Of a DNA stretch of 64,000 bases, positions 1-10,331 are shown one piece after another. A program made the translations under genes and the position numbers. Numbering within the stretch: the first letter of the stretch is position 1; the number at the start of each line of letters is the position of its first letter. The notes beneath the pieces are model-generated. The model did no database searches. It worked only from the letters and a program-made list of their open reading frames with translations, and was not told where the DNA came from. Source of the DNA: Anaerolineales bacterium (lineage in GTDB: Bacteria; Chloroflexota; Anaerolineae; Anaerolineales; Villigracilaceae); NCBI GenBank assembly GCA_024710905.1, contig JANJTV010000109.1, positions 1 to 64,000 on the forward strand, written 5' to 3'.

Positions 1-356
<356 letters not shown>

Positions 357-410
357 TTAATATAGTATAAAATGTCACATTTTTTCATGTAAGTTTGGCG
401 TAAACGCACA

Positions 411-455
411 AAAAACGGGACTCCAGTATGCCGAATTGGCGGGAGTCCCGTTTTT
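411..455 (-). terminator. intrinsic (possibly bidirectional) terminator after trxB
   Basis: Inverted repeat AAAAACGGGACTCC ... GGAGTCCCGTTTTT. Confidence 0.75.
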
Positions 456-471
456 GATATTTGCTTTTGGA

Positions 472-1446
472 TTACGCTTCTTCTGCTTCGAGAAAACGAG
501 TTGCCTGGATGGCTGCCGCCGCGCCCATCCCGGCCGAGGTAACCACCTGCCTGAAGTGCGAGTCGGCCACCTCCCCGGCTACGAACACACCCGGCATGCT
601 GGTTTCCATCAGGTGATTGGCAACAATATAACCGCCTTCGTCCATCTCCAGCTGGCCTTTGAACATCTGCGTGTTCGGCGTATGACCAATGAAGATGAAC
701 AGGCCGTCCGTCTCCACCAGGCCGGCCTCGCCCGTTTTCAGGTTTTTTGTTTTGACGCCGGTGGTTTTCTGATCATCGCTGACCACTTCAGTCACCACCG
801 TATCCCAGATAAAGCTCACCTTGGGGTGGTCAAACGCCCGCTTCTGCAAAATGGCCCCGGCCCGCAGCGTATCGCGCCGGTGGATGATCGTTACCGAGGA
901 AGCATAGCGGGTGATGAACAGGCCTTCTTCCAGCGCACTGTCGCCACCACCGACAACAATAACCTTTTTATCCTTAAAAAACCAACCGTCACAGGTGGCG
1001 CAATATGAAACACCCTTGCCGGTATTTTCATACTCGCCCGGCACTTCCAGGTGGTTCGGGCGCGCACCGGTGGCGACAATCAGCGTCTCGGCCAGGTACA
1101 CGCCATTATCAGTTGTCACCCTGAAGGGTCGCTGGCTTAGATCCACCGCCTGGGCAGTATCAAATTCCACAACTGCGCCAAAGCGTTCGGCCTGCTTTTG
1201 GAACAGCTCGCCCAACTCCGCGCCGCCCACGCCCTCCGGGAAGCCGGGATAATTCTCAATCACATGCGTCAGGGCCGCCTGGCCGCCCAGTTCCATGCCA
1301 GTTAATACCACCGGGGCCAGTTCAGCACGGGCAGCGTACAATGCAGCCGAAAGCCCGGCCGGGCCGGAGCCCAGCACCAGCATTTTGACGTGCTTGGGTT
1401 CGGCATTATTTGCAGAAGGGAGGGAAGTACTTCCCAGGTTCAACAT
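472..1446 (-). CDS. trxB: thioredoxin reductase
   Basis: [49 protein letters not shown], and C-terminal [29 protein letters not shown]. Confidence 0.93.
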   Translation of the reverse strand: MLNLGSTSLPSANNAEPKHVKMLVLGSGPAGLSAALYAARAELAPVVLTGMELGGQAALTHVIENYPGFPEGVGGAELGELFQKQAERFGAVVEFDTAQAVDLSQRPFRVTTDNGVYLAETLIVATGARPNHLEVPGEYENTGKGVSYCATCDGWFFKDKKVIVVGGGDSALEEGLFITRYASSVTIIHRRDTLRAGAILQKRAFDHPKVSFIWDTVVTEVVSDDQKTTGVKTKNLKTGEAGLVETDGLFIFIGHTPNTQMFKGQLEMDEGGYIVANHLMETSMPGVFVAGEVADSHFRQVVTSAGMGAAAAIQATRFLEAEEA

Positions 1447-1565
1447 TCAGCACCTCATTAATAAATGGATAGTAGGAAACAATTGCATAGTATGGATGCC
1501 ACGCCGACGCAACACCTTACCTGTCATTTTATCAGATGACAGAAAGCCTAGAAAGTGACAAAAAG

Positions 1566-1590
1566 CTCCCCGGTGGTTGGCCGGGGAGCA
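1566..1590 (-). terminator. intrinsic terminator (minus strand)
   Basis: GCTCCCCGG-ccaacca-CCGGGGAGC followed by TTTTT on the minus strand. Confidence 0.8.
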
Positions 1591-1593
1591 GGA

Positions 1594-1809
1594 TCATTGA
1601 TTGATACGTTTGAAAGAAACCAGCCCACGTTTGCGGCGCACCTCAATCGCCGTACAGGCCTGCCGCTGTTGACCTGAAAACTGATCCGCGGTCAAGGTAT
1701 AGACCAGCAACGCCTGGGCGGCTGGGTGCAGGCTGGAGGTTTTCCCTTCCAGCCGGGCACGGAACAACTTGGCAATTAATTTCTGGGGACGGTCTTCGGG
1801 CAGCATCAT
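1594..1809 (-). CDS. small hypothetical protein (71 aa)
   Basis: ORF MMLPEDRPQKLIAKLF...FKRINQ; AAAGGA SD upstream of the 1809 start; terminator immediately downstream. Confidence 0.55.
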   Translation of the reverse strand: MMLPEDRPQKLIAKLFRARLEGKTSSLHPAAQALLVYTLTADQFSGQQRQACTAIEVRRKRGLVSFKRINQ

Positions 1810-1920
1810 GGCAGATATCCTTTTCTGTGATGCCCTTGTTTTAACATACACGCACACCGCCAAACATTGTACGTTCATGACAGCCGGATAACCAACACTT
1901 TGCAACCTTGCCGAGGTGTG

Positions 1921-3270
1921 CTATTTCACCGCTTTGTCTGGTATTTCCAGCGCTTTATCTAGGACGGAAAAACCTTCTTTCAGCTGTTCTTCATTGATAA
2001 TCAGGGGCGGGATGATTAACACCGTATGCCAGTGGGTATATAAGAACAGGCCATGGTCGAGGCAATATTTCCGCAGCGCTGCCATTTCCGGCGAGGAGCC
2101 ATTCCACGGGGTCATTGGCTCGCGGGTTTCGCGGTTCTTGACCAGTTCAAGGATGCCAAACAGCCCGATCGAACGCACCTCCCCCACCGATGGGTGACTC
2201 TCGCCCAGATCGGTCAACAGGTTATGCAACACTGGCCCCATCGCCGCTGCATGTTCCACAATTTTGTCATCCCGCATCACCTGGATGTTGGCCGCCGCTG
2301 CCGCCAGAGAAACCGGGTGGCTGGTGTAGGTCAGCCCCCCTTCGTAGGGAATGTCATCGAAACGGGATGCAATTTCGGGCTTCATCGCCACCGCGCCCAG
2401 CGGAGCGTAGGCACTGGTCAATCCCTTGGCCATGGTAATCATATCCGGCGTGACATCCCAGTGCTCAATCGCGAACCACCTGCCCGTGCGCCCAAACCCA
2501 GACATCACCTCGTCAGCGATCATCAGGATGCCATATTTGTCGCACAACGCACGCACGCCCTGCATGTAACCCTGCGGCGGGATGATGATACCGTTTGTGC
2601 CGGTCACGCTTTCCATCAGGATGGCCGCAATGGTCTCAGGGCCCTCGTAAAGGATAATCTCTTCCAGGTGGTTGAGATAATCGCGGGTAAACTCTGCTTC
2701 GGGCAGGTTAGGGTTGGTGCGGTGAAAAGTGGAACGATAACGATACGGGTCGAGGAAATGTACCACGCCAGGCATCAAGCTCGGCTCCCACATCTGGCGG
2801 CGCGGGTCGCCCGTAGCGGCCATGGCCCCGGCAGTAGCCCCGTGATAAGAACGATAGCGGGTCAGAATCTTGTGCCGCCCGGTGTAGCCGCGTGCCAGTT
2901 TGATGGCGTTCTCATTCGCGTCAGCCCCGCCCAGCGTAAACAACACCTTACCTAGCGCGCCGCCCGGCGTCAGGTCAGCCACCATTTTGCTGGCCAACGC
3001 GCGGATTTTGGTGGTCATGCCCGGCGCGGCATAGGGCAGTTCGCGGGCCTGCGACACCATGGCCTCGATCACACGCTCATTGCCATGACCAATATTCACA
3101 CACATGGTCATGGAATTAAAATCCAGGTAGCGGTTCTCGTCCGTATCCCAGAAATATACGCCTTTGGCGCGCGTCACCGGGATCGGGTTCACCTTTGCTT
3201 GGGCAGACCACGTCCAGAAAACGTGTTGCTTTGACAGCGGCAGGATTTGCTCATCATCAAGTTCGAACAT
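1921..3270 (-). CDS. class III (PLP-dependent) aminotransferase
   Basis: RYRSYHGATAGAMAATGDPRR, LMIADEVMSGFGRTGRWFAIEHWDVTPDMITMAKGLTSAYAPLGAVAM motifs. Confidence 0.9.
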   Translation of the reverse strand: MFELDDEQILPLSKQHVFWTWSAQAKVNPIPVTRAKGVYFWDTDENRYLDFNSMTMCVNIGHGNERVIEAMVSQARELPYAAPGMTTKIRALASKMVADLTPGGALGKVLFTLGGADANENAIKLARGYTGRHKILTRYRSYHGATAGAMAATGDPRRQMWEPSLMPGVVHFLDPYRYRSTFHRTNPNLPEAEFTRDYLNHLEEIILYEGPETIAAILMESVTGTNGIIIPPQGYMQGVRALCDKYGILMIADEVMSGFGRTGRWFAIEHWDVTPDMITMAKGLTSAYAPLGAVAMKPEIASRFDDIPYEGGLTYTSHPVSLAAAAANIQVMRDDKIVEHAAAMGPVLHNLLTDLGESHPSVGEVRSIGLFGILELVKNRETREPMTPWNGSSPEMAALRKYCLDHGLFLYTHWHTVLIIPPLIINEEQLKEGFSVLDKALEIPDKAVK

Positions 3271-3331
3271 GCGGCCTCACAATTGGTAGAATATCAGGAT
3301 TATAATCCCGCCCTACCGCCATAGGAGCAGT

Positions 3332-3880
3332 ATGCCCCTCCCGCCATACAAAAAATGGGTTGTCATTGGCACCACCGGGTCCGGCAAATCAACGCTGGCT
3401 GAGGCCCTGGCCTCCCGCCTGCCCGGCGATTTCATAGAGCTAGATGCGCTGCACTGGGAACCCAGCTGGCAGGAAGCGCCGGATGACGTATTCAGGGCAC
3501 GCGTGGCCGGGCATTTATCCGCTTCGCAGGCCTGGGTAGTGGCCGGGAATTACAGCACCACCCGGGATTTGGTCTGGCCGCAGGCGCAGGCCGTCATCTG
3601 GCTGGATTACCCGCTGTGGACGATCTTCTGGCGCCTCACCCGACGGACGTTTCGCCGTTGGTGGACGCAGGAACTACTCTGGGGCAAGAACCGTGAAAAC
3701 CTGTTCCATCACCTGAAATTATGGTCTGAGGAATCCCTCTTTCACTGGTTGTTTAAGACCTACTGGCGGCGCAAAAGGGAATATCCCCAACTGCTGGCCC
3801 TGCCGGAATACAAACATTTGGTGCTGTTCCACTTTTCATCCCCTGAAGACACAAATCACTGGCTGACCAGCCTGGAATAA
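3332..3880 (+). CDS. P-loop adenylate-kinase-like / topology-modulation-type ATPase
   Basis: Walker A GTTGSGKSTLAEALA; FIELDALHWEPSWQEAP; AGGAG SD upstream. Confidence 0.8.
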   Translation: MPLPPYKKWVVIGTTGSGKSTLAEALASRLPGDFIELDALHWEPSWQEAPDDVFRARVAGHLSASQAWVVAGNYSTTRDLVWPQAQAVIWLDYPLWTIFWRLTRRTFRRWWTQELLWGKNRENLFHHLKLWSEESLFHWLFKTYWRRKREYPQLLALPEYKHLVLFHFSSPEDTNHWLTSLE

Positions 3881-3881
3881 A

Positions 3882-3909
3882 ACTGCCCCTCATTTTACTG
3901 AGGGGCAGT
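3882..3909. terminator. bidirectional intrinsic terminator
   Basis: ACTGCCCCTC-attttact-GAGGGGCAGT followed by TTTT; T-rich on both strands. Confidence 0.8.
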
Positions 3910-3925
3910 TTTTGCAATAAATTTA

Positions 3926-5791
3926 CTAACGGGTCACAAGCACAAACAAACCGCCATAGGTGGTTGCCGTGGTGACGAGGTCATCAACAACTTCCACTGG
4001 CAGGCTTACCCAGCCGCTGGCAGCGGGGTCCCAGTACAGGATGGCAAATTCAGCCCCGTAGTGTGCCGGGGGAATGACCATCTCCACCTGCATGCTGGTG
4101 CCCGGGTTCATGGTCACATCCTGATTGCCATTGTAAAAACCAACGCCAAAGGCCGAAACGAAATCCCAGCCGTCAGGCAGTGAACCGGGGAGCTGCCCCT
4201 GCGTGAACGGGACAGACATGGCCTTGACATCGCAGCGTTCGGCAATGGTCAGTTCAGCGCCCGGGAGTGTCAGGATAGTCGGGCCATCGCAACTCAACAT
4301 GGAATTAATCTGGAACTTGTTGACAAAAAACGGGCTGATCAGTTTCCACGGGTCATACAGTACATTCCCATCTACTACCGTGTCACAGGCAGGGTCATCC
4401 GGCCCGCCCGGGCAGCCCCAGTAGTTGCCGGTGGCATCCAGTTCTTCGGCATCATAGTGGGAAAGGCCATACGTATTCCCGGAGAACTCGTTATTCTCTA
4501 CGATCATCTTGCTTTCATCAACAACGTTAGTTCCCAATCCCTCTTCATTACCGCTGATCAGGTTGTTGGTAATGGTCACATTATTGGCCGTGCCGTAAAC
4601 ATAAATCCCATCCCAATCGCCATTGGAGAAGGTATTGCCATCGATCAGGGTGTCGCCACCGCCAATCAGGTACAGGTTGACATCATTGCCATCAACGAAG
4701 TTGTCGAGCACATCCACTTCCCCTGCGCCATAGAGCAGGATGCCAGTGGAAATCCAATTTGAGCTAACGTCATAATTGTTCCCGGTCACTGTATTGCCCT
4801 GAATCAAGCCGCTGGTTCCACCGCTCAACTGGATACCGTTCTGGGCTGGGCTGCCCGGCGCCGAGAGTGGACCTGCTCCGGTAACGGTGTTATCAGTCAC
4901 TTCAACGGTCAGGGTAGTGCCAACCAGGGTAATCCCGTTTTTCTGGTAGTTTTCAACAATATTGCCGTCAATGACCAGGTTGTATGGATTGCCATCATTC
5001 ACATAGGCATAAATCCCCAACCCGTGCTGGCTTCCCGAGAACGGCGTATCGGTAATGTTCATGATTGTGCTATCGGAGATCATGCCGCCGGCATTGTAAT
5101 AGCCGATGCCAATAAACCGATAGTTGCCGTTACCGTTGCCATCCCCGTCAATCGTCAAACCAATCAGGTTGACATTGTCCGCGCCATGGACGTAGACAAT
5201 CGGTTTGTTGGTATACCCGGGCGACGGGAATGAATCCACCAGTACATTCGGGGATTGAATCACCACGCCGGGCGCCGTGCTCTGCAGGGTGATGGACTTG
5301 GTAATCTCCAACTGCTCCACGTACACACCCGGCTCAATGAAAATCACCTCGCCGTCCAGCGAGAAATCGATCGCCTTCTGGATCGGGTCTGAACAGGGTT
5401 GGTCTCCAGCCGTCAGCGGATCGCAATCCGCGGAGGTGAAGCTGTAAGTCGTCCCGCCGCGAATAATGAACGGATCAATCGGCTCTTGCATGATCTCTTC
5501 AGCCTGCTCGGAACCCAACACGATTGGTTCTCCGCTGGCAGCATCAACCAGGACAAGGTCCTCCTCTGACAGTGTTTCAACAATCTCAGGGGCCGATGGC
5601 GTTGAGTCACCAGCCTCGTCCCCTTCTTCGGGAGCTTCCCCGGCAGGGGCTGCCTCTTCCGAAGTTGTCTCTTCCGGAGTTGGCTCTTCCTGAATGATAT
5701 CGTCGGCCAAAACGGAAGTTGGCAACATCAACGACAGCATCAGGCTAAGTAATACAACAACAGATAAAAAAGGTAGCGGTTTCGTGTGCAT
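3926..5791 (-). CDS. secreted right-handed beta-helix (NosD/parallel beta-helix) protein
   Basis: Signal peptide, acidic low-complexity N-region, repeated IxGNxVxxN rungs, DATGNYWGCPGGPDD motif typical of NosD-like repeats. Confidence 0.82.
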   Translation of the reverse strand: MHTKPLPFLSVVVLLSLMLSLMLPTSVLADDIIQEEPTPEETTSEEAAPAGEAPEEGDEAGDSTPSAPEIVETLSEEDLVLVDAASGEPIVLGSEQAEEIMQEPIDPFIIRGGTTYSFTSADCDPLTAGDQPCSDPIQKAIDFSLDGEVIFIEPGVYVEQLEITKSITLQSTAPGVVIQSPNVLVDSFPSPGYTNKPIVYVHGADNVNLIGLTIDGDGNGNGNYRFIGIGYYNAGGMISDSTIMNITDTPFSGSQHGLGIYAYVNDGNPYNLVIDGNIVENYQKNGITLVGTTLTVEVTDNTVTGAGPLSAPGSPAQNGIQLSGGTSGLIQGNTVTGNNYDVSSNWISTGILLYGAGEVDVLDNFVDGNDVNLYLIGGGDTLIDGNTFSNGDWDGIYVYGTANNVTITNNLISGNEEGLGTNVVDESKMIVENNEFSGNTYGLSHYDAEELDATGNYWGCPGGPDDPACDTVVDGNVLYDPWKLISPFFVNKFQINSMLSCDGPTILTLPGAELTIAERCDVKAMSVPFTQGQLPGSLPDGWDFVSAFGVGFYNGNQDVTMNPGTSMQVEMVIPPAHYGAEFAILYWDPAASGWVSLPVEVVDDLVTTATTYGGLFVLVTR

Positions 5792-5892
5792 ATTAGGTTC
5801 CCTCCTTGAATATGCGAGTTAATGTAGGAGCAGTTCACCCCTTGGTAAACTTGGTTTCACTGTATGACAATTTCATTGCAGAAACAATGTGT

Positions 5893-5919
5893 TTTTGTCA
5901 TGTAATCTATATGACAAAA
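5893..5919. promoter_or_regulatory. perfect palindrome, candidate operator
   Basis: TTTTGTCAT-N9-ATGACAAAA; an additional TATGACAA half site lies near 5863. Confidence 0.5.
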
Positions 5920-5920
5920 C

Positions 5921-5938
5921 GCCCGGTGTTTACCGGGC
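5921..5938 (-). terminator. candidate terminator of the DUF58/MoxR operon
   Basis: GCCCGGT-AAAC-ACCGGGC followed by GTTTTGTC on the minus strand. Confidence 0.55.
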
Positions 5939-6073
5939 GCCGTTGCACAATTGCAGTCTTAAGGTTATCCAGTGGTCACAATCCTATCCTGCCTGCTGCG
6001 GATGTACGGGCGCACACAATCGGTATCTGCATATCCCCCGAGCAAAGGTAAAATTCCACCACGCAAAGCCGGA

Positions 6074-6586
6074 TTATACGCTGGTTGACTTTCCCCGTTT
6101 GCGCAGCCAGGAAACCATTAAGCCTATTCCTGCAAGTATGAGAACAATCAGTAAAAATGCCTGGTTAAAACTAAAACGAACGTGGCCCAACAAAGAAAAT
6201 GCCCCCAACCCCAGGCTGGCAGCAAGCCACAGGCCAAGCCTGACTAGGTGACGGCGCACAAACGCCCAGCGCGCATCATCATCTACGGCATAACCAGCCC
6301 GGACCTGCAATCCATAAATATCCCACCCCAACAGTCCTGCGAGAACAGCCCCATAAGCGGCCCAAACCGGCATTCTGGTCCACATTCCCAACCCTGCCAG
6401 CACAACCACCAGTGCCAAACCAATTCCCATGCCAGGCTCCCAGTGACGGCGCAGGCTGAACACCCACACCCCCGCAGGTAGGAAAACAGCAGCAGCCATT
6501 AATGGATTCGAACTGGCCAGCCCGCCTGCCGCCAGGCTGACAAGTGAGAACGCAACCGGGAACGAGATCAGGAACAGCGAGTTCAC
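6074..6586 (-). CDS. hypothetical integral membrane protein
   Basis: Multiple hydrophobic segments; overlaps the DUF58 gene by 4 bp. Confidence 0.7.
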   Translation of the reverse strand: MNSLFLISFPVAFSLVSLAAGGLASSNPLMAAAVFLPAGVWVFSLRRHWEPGMGIGLALVVVLAGLGMWTRMPVWAAYGAVLAGLLGWDIYGLQVRAGYAVDDDARWAFVRRHLVRLGLWLAASLGLGAFSLLGHVRFSFNQAFLLIVLILAGIGLMVSWLRKRGKSTSV

Positions 6587-7872
6587 AGGCGGCCTCCCCG
6601 CCCCAAGGACTGCAGATGGGCAGGCACACGACCCAAGCCATGCTGGGCCACCTGCTCAAACGGCTGGGTCACATCCCAATCCACCACCTGGATGCCAATG
6701 TGCCGCAACTGGCGGATGGTCAGCGCTCGCCGCAAACGCAAGGTGCGGGCAGCTGTTTCCACGGCCAGGCCGCCACCAGAAATCCGCTCTTCATATGAAA
6801 TCGGGTCCGGGCTGATGACAATCAACGGATAGCCGCTGCGCCGGATCTTCACCAGATTCTCCACGTCCTCAGGGATTAATGGGCTGACCACCACCAACTG
6901 CGAATGGGGCGGCAGCAGCCGGGAGGGAATCTCCAACCCGCTCAGGGCCAGGCTATCGCCAATCTCAGCCCGCGCCAGGGCTTGCATAATTTTCTCGGCC
7001 TGGAACTTGCCATAGCCGGGCATGACCCACTTCACATATTGCGAAAAAATCAGCAGGCCCACATGGTTGCCAGTGCTTAGAAAGGTACTCGACAGCGAGG
7101 CCGCTGCCAGCACCGAATACTCAAACAGGGACTGCCCGCCCGGGAACTCATTCACCCGGCGGCGGCCATCCAAAATAATCCCAATATCGGCCACCCGTTC
7201 CTGCTCAAACTCATTGGAATAAATCATGTGCTCATGGCGGGCCATGGCGCGCCAGTTAATCCAACGCGGCGAGTCGCCGGGCTGGTACTCCCGCGTGCCA
7301 AAATACTCGAGGCCCGCGCCACCCGTCCTGGCGGGAATCGTCCCGGAGTAAATACGTGTCACACGCGGGCGGATTTTCACCTGCCACAAACGCGGCACCA
7401 CCGGCAGCACCAGCAATTGCCCCGGCGTGGGCAACCGGTGTGTCTGCGAAAAAATACCAAACTGGTCTGAAATCGTTACATCCAGGTGGGAAAAAACATG
7501 GAATCCGCGCCGCCCACGCAGGGTGTACTCCCACTCGAGGGTTTCCCCGCGCTTCAGGCTGACCAGTTGGCTGGCCGCACCTTCGCTGACCTCCAAAAAA
7601 CCTGGCAGCGTGTCCTTAATCAAAACGGATTCGACTGCCGGTCCATGATTGGTCACACGCAGGGTAACCTGCACTTCGCCATCCGGCGTGATTCGTTCTG
7701 CGCTCAAGTGGCGCTCAGCCGTCAGGTGCGAAGACTCGGGGCTCGACCAAAATCCCAGCAACAGGTAGGCCGCCAAGGGCAAGGCCAACGAGAGCATCCC
7801 GGCATTCAGGGAACCCAGCCCGGCCATCAGGAGCAGGTAGAGCAGCCCCCCGATCAAAATCAGACGCGGCAT
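6583..7872 (-). CDS. DUF58 domain-containing protein
   Basis: EYFGTREYQPGDSPRWINWRAMARH motif, downstream of a MoxR ATPase. Confidence 0.88.
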   Translation of the reverse strand: MPRLILIGGLLYLLLMAGLGSLNAGMLSLALPLAAYLLLGFWSSPESSHLTAERHLSAERITPDGEVQVTLRVTNHGPAVESVLIKDTLPGFLEVSEGAASQLVSLKRGETLEWEYTLRGRRGFHVFSHLDVTISDQFGIFSQTHRLPTPGQLLVLPVVPRLWQVKIRPRVTRIYSGTIPARTGGAGLEYFGTREYQPGDSPRWINWRAMARHEHMIYSNEFEQERVADIGIILDGRRRVNEFPGGQSLFEYSVLAAASLSSTFLSTGNHVGLLIFSQYVKWVMPGYGKFQAEKIMQALARAEIGDSLALSGLEIPSRLLPPHSQLVVVSPLIPEDVENLVKIRRSGYPLIVISPDPISYEERISGGGLAVETAARTLRLRRALTIRQLRHIGIQVVDWDVTQPFEQVAQHGLGRVPAHLQSLGRGGRL

Positions 7873-7877
7873 GCCAG

Positions 7878-8840
7878 TTAAGCGCCTTTCAAAACGGGAA
7901 CGGGAACACCGTTCAGGATTTCACCAACAATATTTACTGCTGCGCCGCGTGACATCCAATACTCCGGCTGGAGGATGACGCGGTGGCTGAGCACCGGCAC
8001 AGCATACCCCTTGATGTCATCCGGCAGCACGAAATCACGCCCCTGCAAGGCGGCATGAGCGCGAGCCATCTTAAGGAATGCCAGTGAACCACGCGGGCTC
8101 GCCCCCACCGCTACGCGCCTGTCTTTACGGGTTTCCTGCACAATCCTGGCAATGTATTCTTCCAGGTCCGGGTCAATAAATACCTGTTCAACCACCTGGC
8201 GCATGGCAAGAATCTCCCTGGAACTGCTCAGACGCTCCAGTGAAACTTCATCCTGCCCGCGTTCGCGGCGTTTCTGGATGATCTGTTTTTCTTCTTCAAG
8301 AGTCGGGTACCCAAGGCTGAGTTTGATCATAAAGCGATCCAGTTGGGCTTCCGGCAAGGGAAATGTCCCTTCGTATTCGATTGGGTTCTGGGTAGCCATC
8401 ACCAGGAAAGGCTCCGGGAGGGTCATGGTATCACCTTCCAGCGTTACGCGGCCTTCCTGCATGGCTTCCAGCAGGGCAGATTGGGTCTTGGGGGAAGCGC
8501 GATTTATTTCATCCGCCAGGATCAGGTTGGCAAAAACCGGCCCCTGCCGCAACTCAAAGCGGTTTTCAGCACGATTAAAAATATAACCGCCGGTAATGTC
8601 ACCGGGCAGCAGGTCTGGCGTAAATTGGATGCGTTTGAAATCAAACCCCAGCACTTCGGCCATACTGCGGGCAATCAGGGTTTTGCCCAGGCCAGGATTA
8701 TCTTCGAACAGGATATGTCCACCTGCCAGCACAGAGGCCATTACCATCTCTAATACCGGGCGTTTCCCAACAACCGCCCGCCCCACCTGGTCCAGCACTT
8801 TGTTGCCCAGTTCGGCAACCTGTTGCACGGTTTTAGCCAT
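7878..8840 (-). CDS. MoxR-family AAA+ ATPase
   Basis: ILFEDNPGLGKTLIARSMAEVLGFDFKRIQFTPDLLPGDITG; LADEINRASPKTQSALLEAMQEGRVT; MATQNPIEYEGTFPLPEAQLDRF. Confidence 0.95.
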   Translation of the reverse strand: MAKTVQQVAELGNKVLDQVGRAVVGKRPVLEMVMASVLAGGHILFEDNPGLGKTLIARSMAEVLGFDFKRIQFTPDLLPGDITGGYIFNRAENRFELRQGPVFANLILADEINRASPKTQSALLEAMQEGRVTLEGDTMTLPEPFLVMATQNPIEYEGTFPLPEAQLDRFMIKLSLGYPTLEEEKQIIQKRRERGQDEVSLERLSSSREILAMRQVVEQVFIDPDLEEYIARIVQETRKDRRVAVGASPRGSLAFLKMARAHAALQGRDFVLPDDIKGYAVPVLSHRVILQPEYWMSRGAAVNIVGEILNGVPVPVLKGA

Positions 8841-9420
8841 TCTCCATCTCCATATTGGTTTCGAGATATTTCAAGACATCGTTCACATCCACATCAAGTG
8901 CTGTTTTGGGTGCAGGCCCAAACCAGCCCGGCACCTGAAAGTCTGCAAAGGTTCTGTTCAATCCCGCTTCGAGATAAGCACGGATTTCATCAGAAGCGGG
9001 CGGCAGGAGCGACCAATCCAACCTCCTGAGCGGCCTGCCCGCTCGCAGGGAGGCCATCTCCAACGCCATGCGGGCCAGCATGTTGGCCGTTTGCCACTTG
9101 TAATAGACACCCCGCTGGCCTTTTTGCATCCATTTCGATAGGCTGGCAATCGAACCGTCGGCAGGCAGACGCTTGCGCTTCCGGTTTGTATAGATAGGAA
9201 TGTCATCATAAAGTGTGCTGACCGCAACATATAAAACTGCCAGCACCAACAGTACCCAAAAGACCGGCTGGGGAATCAGTGAGTAGATTACCCCGAAACC
9301 CCATAGCAGGTAAGCAATGGGCGCAATCACCAGCGTATCCACGACATCCAGCAACGGCAGGGCTAAAAAGGCAGAAATTAACAGCAGGCCGCCCAGCAAG
9401 ATCCAGCGGGTACGATTCAT
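8833..9420 (-). CDS. hypothetical membrane protein in MoxR/DUF58 operon
   Basis: N-terminal TM segments; start/stop overlaps with neighbours on both sides. Confidence 0.7.
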   Translation of the reverse strand: MNRTRWILLGGLLLISAFLALPLLDVVDTLVIAPIAYLLWGFGVIYSLIPQPVFWVLLVLAVLYVAVSTLYDDIPIYTNRKRKRLPADGSIASLSKWMQKGQRGVYYKWQTANMLARMALEMASLRAGRPLRRLDWSLLPPASDEIRAYLEAGLNRTFADFQVPGWFGPAPKTALDVDVNDVLKYLETNMEMENG

Positions 9421-10331
9421 GACGCCCCCCCGCAGGCCCGCAGGATGGCTTGCAAGGCCTCCGTCGCCCGGGAGATTTTTTGCTCGCTGACCTGCCTGCC
9501 GCCATAGCGAACTTCTTCAAACAGGCTGGTCAGGGTTTGCACCGCCCCGGCAGGGATACCCGCCTGTTGCATACGCAGGCCGAATTCATGCGGGGTCATG
9601 GAAGCCTGTCGTTCTATGCCACGCTCACTGCTGACAACCCGGCTCATCCGCATGTAGCAATCCGTAATTGCATCGCCCCAATCGCGGCCTTCGCGCAATT
9701 GCGAAAGCGCATCACGCGAAATATCGGCTAGGTCTTCAAGTGGCATTTCGGCTTTTTTGCGTCGGTCACGCTGGCGTACTGCCCACATAAAAAACCAGAA
9801 GGATGCAAAAACAAGCCCTGTGGCTACGGCAAACCGCAACCAGGGCGGGATGATTGGCATCTCAAAGCTGGGCATGACCCCTGGCAACAATTCCCCGCTC
9901 TCGCCCTGGCCTGCCTGCCCACCTGTTCCAAAGGAGATGCCTGTTTCAAGGACGACATTCAAGAGCAGGTATAACCCAAGGGCAATTAATCCAAAACGCA
10001 GGAGCATTTGGAACAATTTTTTACGCGATTCAGGGTCGAACAAGGCGAGTAATAGCGCTAGCAAAACAGAGAGTGCCATCCAGAATAGCAGGGTCTGGTA
10101 AAACGGCGGCGACGAGGAGGGCTCCCCTTCAAATGTGATTTCACCCTGTGGCATGGCAAATGGCAACTGCCCGGCCGGGTCAAACTGCATGTCAGGCAAC
10201 CCGGCAGCCACCACCGCCAGGGCAATAACTGCCACTGTTGCCAGCCCAAAAACGACCCATTTATGCCCAAGGAATCTTTGCATTGCGTCATTGTACCCGA
10301 CTTGCCTGAGGCTCTGATATACTTTTTCCAT
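9417..10331 (-). CDS. DUF4129 domain-containing membrane protein
   Basis: C-terminal AITDCYMRMSRVVSSERGIERQASMTPHEFGLRMQQAGIP; operon context. Start at 10331 (or 10337). Confidence 0.82.
   Translation of the reverse strand: MEKVYQSLRQVGYNDAMQRFLGHKWVVFGLATVAVIALAVVAAGLPDMQFDPAGQLPFAMPQGEITFEGEPSSSPPFYQTLLFWMALSVLLALLLALFDPESRKKLFQMLLRFGLIALGLYLLLNVVLETGISFGTGGQAGQGESGELLPGVMPSFEMPIIPPWLRFAVATGLVFASFWFFMWAVRQRDRRKKAEMPLEDLADISRDALSQLREGRDWGDAITDCYMRMSRVVSSERGIERQASMTPHEFGLRMQQAGIPAGAVQTLTSLFEEVRYGGRQVSEQKISRATEALQAILRACGGAS

Noticed and set aside
2053-2955. 300-aa plus-strand ORF
   Set aside because: Fully antisense to the class III aminotransferase gene; His/Arg-rich composition typical of shadow ORFs in GC-rich DNA, no recognisable domain.
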